Shown in pieces: positions 40,101-48,940 of a stretch of DNA of 64,000 nucleotides (position 1 is its first letter; each line of letters begins with the position of its first letter). The notes under the pieces were generated by a model. The model did no database searches. It had not been told where the DNA came from and was given only the letters and a program-made list of their open reading frames with translations. The position numbers were made by a program, and so were the translations under genes. Source of the stretch: Tritrichomonas musculus (Eukaryota > Parabasalia > Tritrichomonadida > Tritrichomonadidae); contig JAPFFF010000016.1 in the NCBI GenBank assembly GCA_039105265.1, positions 248,001-312,000 of the forward strand, written 5' to 3'.

Positions 40101-43100
40101 ACAGTTTTCCAACAATGGTAACTTCCATCTTCATTTGTTTTCAGTTGTGAAAAATTCTTTCCGACTTGATAACGAAGATAAACAAGATCATCAACAATTT
40201 GATTGTCAGAGAATGGAAAACGACAACCAGTGAAGAATGAATTCACATAAACAGGCTGACCGAGTGTTATGATGTATTTGGTGAGTAAATCACCACGTGG
40301 TGAATCAACGAATGGATGAGTCCAAGATTTTTCTTTATCTCCATTTGAAATGACAAAATGATCAAGATCGAGATAATCAAATTTAATTTCGTTATATTTA
40401 TCTTCTGGTATTTTAATTGTTATTTCTTTCTCAATGTAATGCTTGTTGTTTTGAAGTTCATATTCAACAGTTATGTTAAATTCAACTTTATTGAATACAT
40501 AAGGTTTGTATATAAATGTGATGATTTGACTGTTTTCTGTATCACTCTTTTCATAATGATCTAGCTCAAGTGACGATGATCGAAGATCAAAATATGGAAG
40601 TGGTACATAATCAGCATATAAACTGAAATCTGCTCCTGTTCCATATGTGTCATGATCAATGGAAAGAAGGGCAACATATCGACCTTTTTGCGGTGTCGAA
40701 AAGTTGACGTATATTGGTGATAATGATGAATAAAAGAAATCGCCTTTCAGTTTATAACTCTTGTTTGAAATGGACTTGTTAAGATCTTCCATTGTGTGTG
40801 CAACATAAATCTCATAATGATTGATTCTTCCATTGACTCCTTCTTGTCTTGGTGTGTATGAAAAGGCTTTGAAATCAGTGTCTTTGCCGAGATCAAAAGT
40901 CACTTGGAATGGATCTTTTGAATCAGCTCGATCATCATGTCCTCCTTCATTATTGTTGTACTTTGAATGCCAAATTGTGTTAATGTTACCATCAATGATG
41001 TTTGGTGCTGGTCCTTCTTTTGTTCCTGGTGTTACATTTTGTTCACTATTAGCTGTAACTTTCCAATCTTTTCGATCAATTGGCTTTGGAGCAGCCAAAT
41101 TTTTGACACGATAAACAGAATCCACTTTTTCAGAAGCCATGTTATCTGAAAAAGTTGGAATTGAGAAGAGAAATTCTTCACTTCCTTCTTCAAGTGTTAC
41201 TGCAGTTATTGAATCAGTTCTATAGTTGATAAGTTCAATTGTTTTGACCTTGCTATTTGAGATGCTAAATACTCTTTCAATGAATTCATTCTTCAATGAA
41301 ATTTCAGTTGAAACTTCACTGTAAGCGAATCCATAATTGAACACTTTGACGTAATTATAAACAATGTCATTCTCATCTAAGATTAGTTTCGATAATGAAA
41401 CTGTGCTTGGCATTGTTTTGTCCCATTTTGATGCGTCAATTTCAGTTCCAATGTAAATTTTGACGAGAGCATTTCTTTCACGAACAAGTGTGATGAATTG
41501 CGTTTTCTCATTGATCACTGATTCAGAGACAACAGTCACTCTACCAACTGTGAATTTAATGTGATTATCATCAGTGATCTCGACAGAAATGGAATCATCA
41601 TCACTATGAAGAATGACGCAATCTTTGACACCTTTGAAATCTTTCACATTGAAACGAATTGTGAAAGAATCGGTTGAAACGGTTGTGTCAACCAAAACAG
41701 AATCAGAACCTGAAAATTCACCTCTTTGTGCGCCAATCATGTTATTAGAGAAGTATTGATAACTAACCGCTGTTGAAATGCCATTATCAAAGATGTCTTT
41801 AACGTCTTTTATAATTAGCTGATATTTTGAGTAATTTTTCATTGGATCTGTTTTCAGAGTAACCGTTCTTCGATCACCACGGAGGCGTGTTTCATTAATC
41901 TTCAATCCATCAATTGAAAAAGTTGCATCTTTCAAATTCACACGCTTATTGAATCGAATCATGACTTCGTTTTCTTTTGTCGTCTTGACGACTTCAATTG
42001 TCGGTGCATCTTGATCATTCGAAGGTCTAAACTCGTAGATTCGATATTCGCCGGGAACAAGAGTAACTTCAAGTGTATCGGCATATTTAAATGGAACTTT
42101 ATTCACTGTTTCATTTGTATTTTGTGTTTTATGATCAAGTAAAGTGCATCGATAAACAGTTCCTATTTCTTCAGGAACACCGATGTTTCGATCCAAAACA
42201 ATTTTTTCTTTAACAACTTCTGCGCCTGGGTTTCGAATTCCAATGATTCCATTCGTTTCATTCCACGCTGAAAAGCCATAAAATTCGCCAATTCCTGGTT
42301 TTCCACCGAATATTTGCGAATGTTGAAGAGCATCGAAATTTCGTTCAGCCCAAGACAAGACATCAGAATTAATGTACCATTTATCACCCTCATCAAGCAT
42401 GTCGTAAGTGTAGTACAACTCAAAGAATGCAGTGCCTCTCATTGCACAGCCATACAAAAATGTCCTAAAGAAATCATCATCTAAACTACCTCTCAATGTC
42501 GTGCCAGCTTGTCCGTAAATTGGATCATGGTTGTACAAACAACGTGCTGGGAATTGAAGCTCCATTTCATTATAGAATTGATAATAGCAATCATCACGAT
42601 AAGTCAACATTTGGTCAGCTTGGTTGTCATTATCACCGATCAAAATTTCACCTTTATCATACGAAATTTGAATCCATATTGAATTCGACCACTGAAGCTG
42701 AAATGGCGATGGTGATGCCCATGTTGTTGTTGATATCCAAAAGTTATGAATTCCTGTGTCTTTCGCTGTTTGTATCATGTCCTCATACCAGATGTAAACG
42801 TTCTCCCAAAGGTCGGTAAAGAAGTAGATTCCATCGGGGCCCCCGACCATGTGATCATGAGTTTCATTGAAGCACGGTTGTTCGACAAAACCGTCAAGTT
42901 TGTAATAGTTGACTTTGTATGTCTTTATAAAGTCAACAAGAAGTTTTTGGACGTTCTTCAAATAAGTGTGCGAGCCAACATCAATGTCATCCGATTGAGG
43001 ATTGTAAAAACCGTTCTTGGCATCTTCAATCATTTTACCAAATTGGCCAGGAGTGACATAACCGCCACGTGGACCTAGCCAAACACCGAAGTTGGATGAG

Positions 43101-44647
43101 ATCTTTCTAGTGAAATCGGAAGGATTCTTGAACATGTTTGGGAACTTGTTATTAAACTCCCAAAAACCATCCTTGTTGTAAGTCGTTCCAGATGTTCCTT
43201 CATCATAAACTCCGTATTTGTCGCTGTTGTAGTTGTTCCAGCCATCGTCGACAACGTAGGAGTCAAAGGGTGGAAGGCCGTATTGTGAACATCCTCTTTC
43301 TATCTCCTTGAAAGACGTCATGATGTTCTCCTCGGTGATCTTAAGCATCCAGTCGTACCAGCTGTTGTACTGCTTGCGGAACGGAGAAGCAACCGAAATG
43401 TCACTTATATAACTGAAAAAGTCATTGCGAACAACTTCAATTCGACTGTCACGTGCAGCTCCAATAACAGTCTTCCATGTGACATAAGCACCTTGATCGT
43501 TCTTGGTCAAATCTTTGACCTTTTTGCCACTGTAATAGCGGTTTCTGGCAAGGTTGCTCGATTCAATCATCGTGTGCGTGTAAGGAAAGCGGCAGCCTGC
43601 ATAAAAAGTGTTCATATAGTATGGTTGACCAAGGCTCACAAAAAGTTCATCGACAAATGGTGTGCTCCAACTTTTTAAACGGTCGTCGGTGGTCAAAAAG
43701 TAGTGGTCAAGGTCAATGTAGTCAATTTTAACGTCTTCTTTGTCACATTTGATTTCTAGGTGCTTCTCAACGTATGGCTTGCCTTTAATGAGCTCGTATA
43801 CTTCAATTATGTTGTAATTGGCATCGTTAAATTTGAATGTGTCAAAGGTGAAAGTGACCTTTTCGTTTTCTTGAGAATGATCAATACATTTGAGATCGGT
43901 GGCTTTGATAATGTCATTAACGTATGGTATATAGTCTGTATAAATGTCAAATTGTGCTCCTGTGGCATATCTGCCGTCGCCCTTGGTCGTAATGATAATA
44001 TATTGGCAACTTACTTCTTCTGTAAGATTTAAGTAACAAATGCGATTTTTATTTGCTGAAAAATATGAGTCAAGTGTGACTTTTCCTTCTTTGACTTTTT
44101 GTGTAACGTCTTCGAGAGAATCACCAACATATAATTTGAAGAAACGAACAACACCTTCAACATCGGTTGGTTTTTGTGTAAATGAAATCGCTTTGAATGT
44201 TAATTTTTCGCCAAAGTTTATCGTAAAATTGTAATCGCCTTGATGGTTTTCCCTATCGTCATGTCCTCCTTTTGTGTCGTCGTCTTCGTTTTCCCAAGAG
44301 TGCCAAATTGTTTTGGGATCATTATCTATTAAATTTTTGATTGGTCCATCGTTTCCTTCTGTTCTTTTCTCCGAATTTGAAGAAATACTCCATTTGCTTT
44401 TATCAGAAATAGGCGATGGATAAGGTGATTCTTTGTCTCTTAAAATTGAGATAGTAAATTCTTCACTTCCAACTTGTGGTATTATTTGAACATTTGGATT
44501 TGCTCTTTTGTTTAAAAGATTTTTGGTAAGTAAAGTTCCAGATTCAGTAATATTCCAGGTAATTGATAAATATTCATTTCCAAGATTTATCTCTTGAGTA
44601 TCTGAAAATATTAACTTTAAAAAGAAAAAGATAAAGGCAAAAAACAT
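37133..44647 (-). CDS. membrane-anchored glycosidase with two tandem catalytic modules
   Basis: This is a 2504-residue surface protein. It has a signal peptide (residues 1-16, strongly hydrophobic), then an F5/8C (discoidin-like) domain (about 75-230) and a melibiase-like (clan GH-D, alpha-galactosidase/alpha-N-acetylgalactosaminidase type) catalytic module with NSWYDWML, VVDDGWNNY, GVWLGPRGGY and YYKLDGF motifs. The Asp in K-L-D-G (D585) is the expected nucleophile. A beta-rich spacer follows, then a second copy of the whole F5/8C plus catalytic arrangement (D1709 in YYKLDGW), a third F5/8C domain (about 2255-2395), a Pro/Ser/Thr stalk with SPSE repeats, one transmembrane helix (about 2452-2474) and a 30-residue tail with a YESL sorting-type motif. 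Both modules look intact. It probably cleaves alpha-linked galactose or GalNAc from host or bacterial glycans; the exact substrate is inference. Confidence 0.85.
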   Translation of the reverse strand: MFFAFIFFFLKLIFSDTQEINLGNEYLSITWNITESGTLLTKNLLNKRANPNVQIIPQVGSEEFTISILRDKESPYPSPISDKSKWSISSNSEKRTEGNDGPIKNLIDNDPKTIWHSWENEDDDTKGGHDDRENHQGDYNFTINFGEKLTFKAISFTQKPTDVEGVVRFFKLYVGDSLEDVTQKVKEGKVTLDSYFSANKNRICYLNLTEEVSCQYIIITTKGDGRYATGAQFDIYTDYIPYVNDIIKATDLKCIDHSQENEKVTFTFDTFKFNDANYNIIEVYELIKGKPYVEKHLEIKCDKEDVKIDYIDLDHYFLTTDDRLKSWSTPFVDELFVSLGQPYYMNTFYAGCRFPYTHTMIESSNLARNRYYSGKKVKDLTKNDQGAYVTWKTVIGAARDSRIEVVRNDFFSYISDISVASPFRKQYNSWYDWMLKITEENIMTSFKEIERGCSQYGLPPFDSYVVDDGWNNYNSDKYGVYDEGTSGTTYNKDGFWEFNNKFPNMFKNPSDFTRKISSNFGVWLGPRGGYVTPGQFGKMIEDAKNGFYNPQSDDIDVGSHTYLKNVQKLLVDFIKTYKVNYYKLDGFVEQPCFNETHDHMVGGPDGIYFFTDLWENVYIWYEDMIQTAKDTGIHNFWISTTTWASPSPFQLQWSNSIWIQISYDKGEILIGDNDNQADQMLTYRDDCYYQFYNEMELQFPARCLYNHDPIYGQAGTTLRGSLDDDFFRTFLYGCAMRGTAFFELYYTYDMLDEGDKWYINSDVLSWAERNFDALQHSQIFGGKPGIGEFYGFSAWNETNGIIGIRNPGAEVVKEKIVLDRNIGVPEEIGTVYRCTLLDHKTQNTNETVNKVPFKYADTLEVTLVPGEYRIYEFRPSNDQDAPTIEVVKTTKENEVMIRFNKRVNLKDATFSIDGLKINETRLRGDRRTVTLKTDPMKNYSKYQLIIKDVKDIFDNGISTAVSYQYFSNNMIGAQRGEFSGSDSVLVDTTVSTDSFTIRFNVKDFKGVKDCVILHSDDDSISVEITDDNHIKFTVGRVTVVSESVINEKTQFITLVRERNALVKIYIGTEIDASKWDKTMPSTVSLSKLILDENDIVYNYVKVFNYGFAYSEVSTEISLKNEFIERVFSISNSKVKTIELINYRTDSITAVTLEEGSEEFLFSIPTFSDNMASEKVDSVYRVKNLAAPKPIDRKDWKVTANSEQNVTPGTKEGPAPNIIDGNINTIWHSKYNNNEGGHDDRADSKDPFQVTFDLGKDTDFKAFSYTPRQEGVNGRINHYEIYVAHTMEDLNKSISNKSYKLKGDFFYSSLSPIYVNFSTPQKGRYVALLSIDHDTYGTGADFSLYADYVPLPYFDLRSSSLELDHYEKSDTENSQIITFIYKPYVFNKVEFNITVEYELQNNKHYIEKEITIKIPEDKYNEIKFDYLDLDHFVISNGDKEKSWTHPFVDSPRGDLLTKYIITLGQPVYVNSFFTGCRFPFSDNQIVDDLVYLRYQVGKNFSQLKTNEDGSYHCWKTVIGTARSSNIEVVRNDFYSYITDISVENKFRKQYNSWYDWMLTITESNILSSFKEIEKGCTQMGVKPLDSYVIDDGWNNYNYNSSKYYTYDEARSGTTFNEVGFWTINNKFQDGFNKPADFAHSVSSDFGVWLGPRGGYNFNSNFARMIESAGNGFYNAQSGDIDVASAKYTEKLKDFWNEWIRDYKVNYYKLDGWLLHPCQNKEHDHMVGGYDNVYEFTDYWERYIEVFKSMRKTADENNVNNLWISLTCYVNPSPFHLQWTNSIWVQISNDVGYTKITDKDTLADQMLNYRDNVYHEFYTHYQFQLPQQSVYNHDPIYGQTGTQLKNSLDDDEFRRYLLMVGMRGTSFFELYYTYSMIDEGDKWYVNSEVLNYIENRHSVLEHSQIFGGAPGSGQVYGYSAWFNDRGTIAIRNPSNEVKEYTINLNREIGVPENIPTTYRKVILDFNTVEELHEGQAQNYGDIIKVTLQPRETRIIDFEPTQDDKCAEIEIVKAINQKEIQIRFNKKIRFDINNYQGIQIEKGKLRGDLRTVSLYLSKSLENNTHYNITLHDVKDSIGNVLNTNVDYVYMAGNMIVTVPNQIGPIESNSLLSFQEYHLESFTIQLNIKDHKDVNNVVLIKDEENKISVEIKDNHVLFTVHSLSVQSKEDIAKYESLNVTCVRERNTMLKIYINGQLSTSTFTEGEDPIVTLKEIQICRSSIVYSSLLIASYGFSYKDALEINEDKIRLTTATASATSQQDGHEASKAIDDNEDTYWISKKGETEQQSISIEIDRIVNLHKVRYIPSSAEKNTAIKEYKFSVSSDGKDWKDFSGSWSNDKNDANECEINENVRFLKLSGKSASDCISVAQLYFFGTETENEDHNPTPPPVPTIPRSPTASQSPSESPSESPSESPSKSNTIPVTATTSPPVTVTQTNSMSPSGEPSPDDDDEEKKSKAFVAVGIVIAVVVAIVIVVIVVIVFKRKKANDLNTQPLISYESLKQKDSKL
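37400..37458 (-). repeat. 12-bp repeat encoding SPSE stalk units
   Basis: About four tandem copies of a 12-base unit encode the repeated tetrapeptide SPSE in the stalk just outside the membrane helix of the glycosidase. This is a likely site of length variation. Confidence 0.75.
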
Positions 44648-45271
44648 TAAATATTTTTTTTTTTGAATTCTATTTTAACTGAAAGTTTACTTTCCTAAAA
44701 GTGATATAATATTTAAAAAATATCAATATATTTTATTTATATATTTAAATATTATATATAATACATAAATAAATAATAGTAATAATTTTAAATATTGTTA
44801 AATTGATAATATTGAGTTATCTATCTAAATTTCATGATATAAAAATATATTATTATTTATTGTAAAATTTGATATTTGTGATGTTATCTGATTGGATGAA
44901 AATCATATAGTATTTTCCTCTGAATAAAAAGCTAAATAGTTAAATATTAAGATAAATTTATAATATAATTGCTAAACTATTGTATTATTTATAATTATAT
45001 TATATTTTTATTGATAAATTCAGAAAATACTTGAAGTATTTATTTCAATAATTCTCATTTTTTACTGAAATGTATTCAATTTTTGAATATATAATGTGAA
45101 AAAATGATATTTGTTTTTCTTCTTTAATTTTTTAATGAAATAAAAGAGTTTTCAGTAATTTTTATTTTCATAAATTATTTCATCAAAAAAAGTGAATAAA
45201 GTTATTTTAGGAGTTTAGTAAAAAGAAAAAAAAATTATTACAAACAATAGTTTATTGATAGTAAATCTAGA
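44648..45271. other. intergenic spacer
   Basis: Very AT-rich spacer of about 620 bases between the start of the glycosidase gene and the end of the phosphatase gene. No ORF, RNA or repeat was recognised, and no AACGT element was seen before the glycosidase. Confidence 0.45.
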
Positions 45272-46123
45272 TCAATCTTTGGCAATATAAGGCCATTTAT
45301 CATCAACTTTGCTAATAACATCTCTAACATCATTAGCTTTTTCACAATTATCAAGAATTTCAGGTAGCCAATTTATTAATGTTGTATCATGGGGAATTCC
45401 TTGCCATCTTTGAACAATTATTGTATTCTTCGGCCAATATTTTTTCAGGTTAAAATTATCTTCAACTAATATAAAGTCAGTTGGTCGTCTTTTAAAAGCG
45501 TTAAGATCTTTGTGAATCTCATTATTGTCAACAGTACATGAATTTCTGTATAATCTATGTTGTTCATCAAGGTATGGGCAAATTGCGTTGATGATGGGAT
45601 CTGCATAGCATTGATAAGCTGAAGTAAAAATAAAAATATCAAATTTCTTAGAGTATTTGCGTAAGAAATCATCAAGACCGGGTCTTTTAAAAACGTAATA
45701 AGGTGGTTCTCCAATTTTAAAGGCTTCAACTTTCGGATGCGGTGGAAAATCAGAGCTATGAATTAATGTTTCATCAAGATCTAAGATCAATGTTTTCTTG
45801 TTTTCTATAGGCGGAGGTGGAAAGTTGGGTGGATATGTTGCAACTTCTTTGGGTTTGAAAAAATATGACCAAAGTGACTGGAAAAATGAAGGTTTTGGAG
45901 GTTGTTCTTCTCCTATTTCCTGGGATTGCGTTGTATTTTGTTGAGGGGAATTGTTTGGTAATTGTTTTTGTTCTGGGTTTTGTTGATGTTCTGGAGATTG
46001 TTGTAGCTCTGGAGTTTCATGTTTTTCTGCATTTTCTTGTTGTTTTGGAGCTTGTTGTTGCTCTGGGGCTTGTTGTTGTTCTGGGTTTTGCTGTTGTTCT
46101 GTTGTTTGTTGTTGTTCTATCAT
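45272..46123 (-). CDS. FCP/SCP-like HAD phosphatase with Gln-rich head
   Basis: This is a 283-residue protein. Residues 1-75 are a Gln/Pro/Glu-rich repeat (variants of PEQQQ). About 105-270 form a HAD-superfamily FCP1-homology domain like the CTD small phosphatases and Dullard/TIM50 relatives. The catalytic motif I is DLDETL with D115 as nucleophile and D117 as acid/base. Motif II is IFTSA, and motif III covers FKRRPTDFILVEDN with the conserved Asp near the end. Such enzymes dephosphorylate Ser/Thr, for example on the RNA polymerase II tail, but the substrate here cannot be told. There is no transmembrane segment, so it is probably soluble. A GACGATCAT element lies about 35 bases upstream of the ATG. 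Confidence 0.88.
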   Translation of the reverse strand: MIEQQQTTEQQQNPEQQQAPEQQQAPKQQENAEKHETPELQQSPEHQQNPEQKQLPNNSPQQNTTQSQEIGEEQPPKPSFFQSLWSYFFKPKEVATYPPNFPPPPIENKKTLILDLDETLIHSSDFPPHPKVEAFKIGEPPYYVFKRPGLDDFLRKYSKKFDIFIFTSAYQCYADPIINAICPYLDEQHRLYRNSCTVDNNEIHKDLNAFKRRPTDFILVEDNFNLKKYWPKNTIIVQRWQGIPHDTTLINWLPEILDNCEKANDVRDVISKVDDKWPYIAKD

Positions 46124-47364
46124 TATGGATGTGATGTTAGACTAAACCTATTAAAAAATGATCGTCACATTGAAATATTAAATAATAAAATCTAATTCAT
46201 CTATCAAATATTTTTTTAAATAAATATCCTATAATATATTAATGCATAGAATATATTTAACATTAATTTTTATAAGTGAAAACAAAGTTAATTAAATTTA
46301 TAAATGAAATTTAAGAGGATATAACTATATTAAAAATAGATTTCAAAATGATTATGATCGCTAACAATTTTTTCAGATGATTTCAAAATTGAGTTTCTAT
46401 TAATACTTAAAAAAAAATAATTACTTTCTCATTTTATTTCAAAATATTAATCGGAATTGAGTGATATGTATCATCTCTGGATGCTATTGTATCATAAATG
46501 AAAATAATTATGGAAGAATTTGTATAATTTATTCTTTGATCATCAATAAAAAATTGATTTATTTTAATTGCTTGAAAATAACTTAACGAGAATGTATAAG
46601 TATATATAAGTAATGAAATTGTCTGTATTGATCATATAAATATAATAATAAAGATAAAATATATAATTCTTACCTTTTTAAAATATCAAAATAAAAATTA
46701 TATAGATTTGATGATTGTCTGAGCTATTGAAATTCGATGTTGATCGTTTTTATATATAGTGAAATTTTTTGGAATCCAAAGTTTTGATTGTTTTTTCGAT
46801 GTTGCTGAGAGAGATTTTTAGTGAAAATTTCAATTTTACAGCATTAAATCCAATTTATACAAGTTGAATTTATATTTGCGAAATGGAAAGATGAATCTTA
46901 ATATAAAAGTTTGGTATGATTGTAATTATTTGATTTCCTTTTGGAACTCCCAATAAACAAAAGATATTATTCATCTTGATTCAAAAAATAAATGTATCTA
47001 TATCGGATTGAATTTTCAAGCGCTGATTCACTTTTACAATGGTTTATATAAGCAAAAAGTTTGACGTTTTCAATAGTTTATATACATCTGATCTGTTGTT
47101 GTTATTTGTTTTTATCTAATTGGAACAATAGTTGAATCAAAGTTATTTGGATGTTCTGCAACGATTGCAACAAAATAGAATCTGTTAAAATTAAATTATT
47201 CATCGTTATTAATAAGATTGGTGATGTGGAATTGAATTGTGTTTAAGTGAACTAATTGAAGAATCAATATAATGATATATTTTTAAACGCAACTTTAATA
47301 TATTAATTCATTAATAAAAAAAAGCAACTTTTTAAACGCAACTTTAATGACATATTTCATAAAT
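46124..47364. other. 1.24-kb intergenic spacer
   Basis: No gene is supported. The region is AT-rich with normal-looking spacer sequence. At its right end the 19-base sequence TTTTAAACGCAACTTTAAT occurs twice (47281-47299 and 47330-47348), 49 bases apart. Confidence 0.45.
47281..47348. repeat. short direct repeat
   Basis: Two identical 19-base copies (47281-47299 and 47330-47348) are separated by 30 bases. The copies include TTTAAACGCAAC. Their function is unknown; they lie just downstream of the broken FPREK gene. Confidence 0.7.
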
Positions 47365-47739
47365 TTAAATATTTTCGATGTCATTATCATCAGCATAATC
47401 ATCTTGTCCTGTGTTATTGAAAACATTTGATGAAGTGAGTTCTTCATATAAAGCACCCAAATCATTATCATCCTTTTTTTTACGTTAATTGGAGATGAAC
47501 TTTCTTCTGAAGGTTTGAGAGGTTCATCGGTAGATTTTTTTTATTTTTTCTTCCGGTGAACTTTTGTTATTTATTTTCATGATTTCATCCAAAATTTTCC
47601 TTGATTTCTCCCTTGGGAATTTGAAAATCAATTTGCTTTTCGCATCGAGAAAAAAGTGATAGTACCTGTTATCATCTCTTAGCACTGAGATGCAGTTCCA
47701 AGCAAATTTATTGTAGCCTTTACGATTATTTGAATACAT
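47365..47739 (-). pseudogene. broken member of the FPREK gene family
   Basis: The first 71 codons (47739 back to 47524) encode a compact domain with FPREKSRKILDEIMKIN, similar to the gene at 50.6-51.2 kb (FPREKRRCIRTQMEKMN), with matching hydrophobic strands before it. The reading frame then ends, but coding-like acidic sequence continues in other frames to a stop at 47365 (GALYEELTSSN, then a DD-rich end). That end resembles the acidic C terminus of the paralogue. Two frame changes, both at A-rich runs, separate the parts, so this is either a decayed gene or a sequence with homopolymer errors. An Inr-like TCATTA lies just upstream of the ATG and ACGTT about 55 bases away. No named family was recognised. 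Confidence 0.6.
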
Positions 47740-47901
47740 TATTTTTAATGATTTTGAATAAAAGTCGGTTATAATAAAGTTTTTATGTGATTAACGTCGG
47801 TTATGTATTTTTAAGTAATTTTCGGCAATTAGATATATTTTTGATTTTATATCATATAAAATATAAATTACTATTATATATATGTTGATATTTATATTTA
47901 A

Positions 47902-48905
47902 CAGGGATGGCTACCGAGATTAGTTTTTACCGTTTACCGGAATGCTACTGGTAAGCAGTAAATACTGGTATTTTTTTTGGAGTATTAAGTATATACCGGT
48001 AAATACGTTTAAAATAACCGCCGGTAAAAATTTCGTACCGATTTTTTTCATAAAAGTAGTAAAATGTATTTTTTTATGATTACTGGTAATTACCGGTAAT
48101 TCTATATTGATACAATAATTATAATTTTTAGTTAAAATTTTAAGCTATGGCATTGAATATTTTTTTAGGCTTAGGATAATTAAATATAAAATAGAATTTA
48201 TATAATGAAATAAAATAAAATTATATAATGAAACTGGTATTCTAATTTGACATTATAACAAGCATCAAACATATTTAATTTAGAATGATTTTTTGAAAAG
48301 TATGTTATAATATCATCAAAAAATAAATACCGATGTTTTACTGAAAGCTTCACTTCATTCCCGGTAACATTTCTCCCGGTAAATCGGTAAGTGTACTGGT
48401 ATTACCATATACTGGCAGTTTTAAAGGTAATACTGGTACGGTAGAGAACGTTTAAATGGGACAATCGTTTTTTTCTACGCCACTTTTTGAATGGGTTTTC
48501 TATCAATGAGTAGCTAGTTATGGAAAGTAAAAAACCGCCATCTTAAGGTGAAATTTAACTTACTCTGTTAAGAAAATTAACCAAAAAAATCGTAAATTTA
48601 AATTTTCTCTTACAATTATAACTCTTTGCTTTTTTTGATATAATTTTTTTTTATTTTTACATAATTTTTCAGGAATATACGCACCTGTGATCACCACAGG
48701 GCTGCGTGAAGCCGAATCAGGCTCCTTGAATTGCTGGATGAATCGGGAAGCCATTTGAACTAAATATTTATGCATTATTTAGCAAAAATTGAATAAAAAA
48801 TGTATAAAAAAGTATTCAAAAAGTTTAAAAGTTTTCAAAAAGTGGCGTAGAAAAATACGATTCCCCGTTTAAATGTTTACCGATTAGTAACGGTAACCAT
48901 CCCTG
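47902..48905. mobile_element. nonautonomous hAT-type transposon
   Basis: The ends are CAGGGATGG...(left) and its imperfect inverted copy CCATCCCTG (right); the first nine bases match exactly and the similarity continues through TACCG. The ends are flanked by a perfect 8-bp target duplication ATATTTAA (47894-47901 and 48906-48913). The 8-bp duplication and CAGGG ends are diagnostic of hAT elements. Subterminal zones (47920-48110 and 48350-48450) are full of short ACCGGTAA/TTACCGGT motifs, probably transposase-binding sites. There is no transposase, so it must have moved in trans. It is interrupted by a second element at 48460-48865, so its own length was about 590 bases. Confidence 0.9.
48460..48865. 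mobile_element. MULE-like nonautonomous element nested in the hAT element
   Basis: Long terminal inverted repeats of about 33 bases (left starting GGGACAATCGTTTTTTTCT, right starting GGGAATCGTATTTTTCT on the opposite strand, both continuing CTACGCCACTTTTTGAA) differ by a two-base gap and one mismatch. The flanks are a perfect 9-bp duplication CGTTTAAAT (48451-48459 and 48866-48874), which shows insertion into the hAT element. The 9-bp duplication and long inverted repeats starting with G fit Mutator-like elements. It carries no transposase. Its interior includes a GC-richer patch (48671-48754) unlike the rest. Confidence 0.8.
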
Positions 48906-48907
48906 AT

Positions 48908-48913
<6 letters not shown>

Positions 48914-48940
<27 letters not shown>

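Noticed and set aside
40820-43680. Several 60-110 residue plus-strand frames within the glycosidase gene
   Set aside because: Opposite-strand shadows of a long gene with strong domain support.
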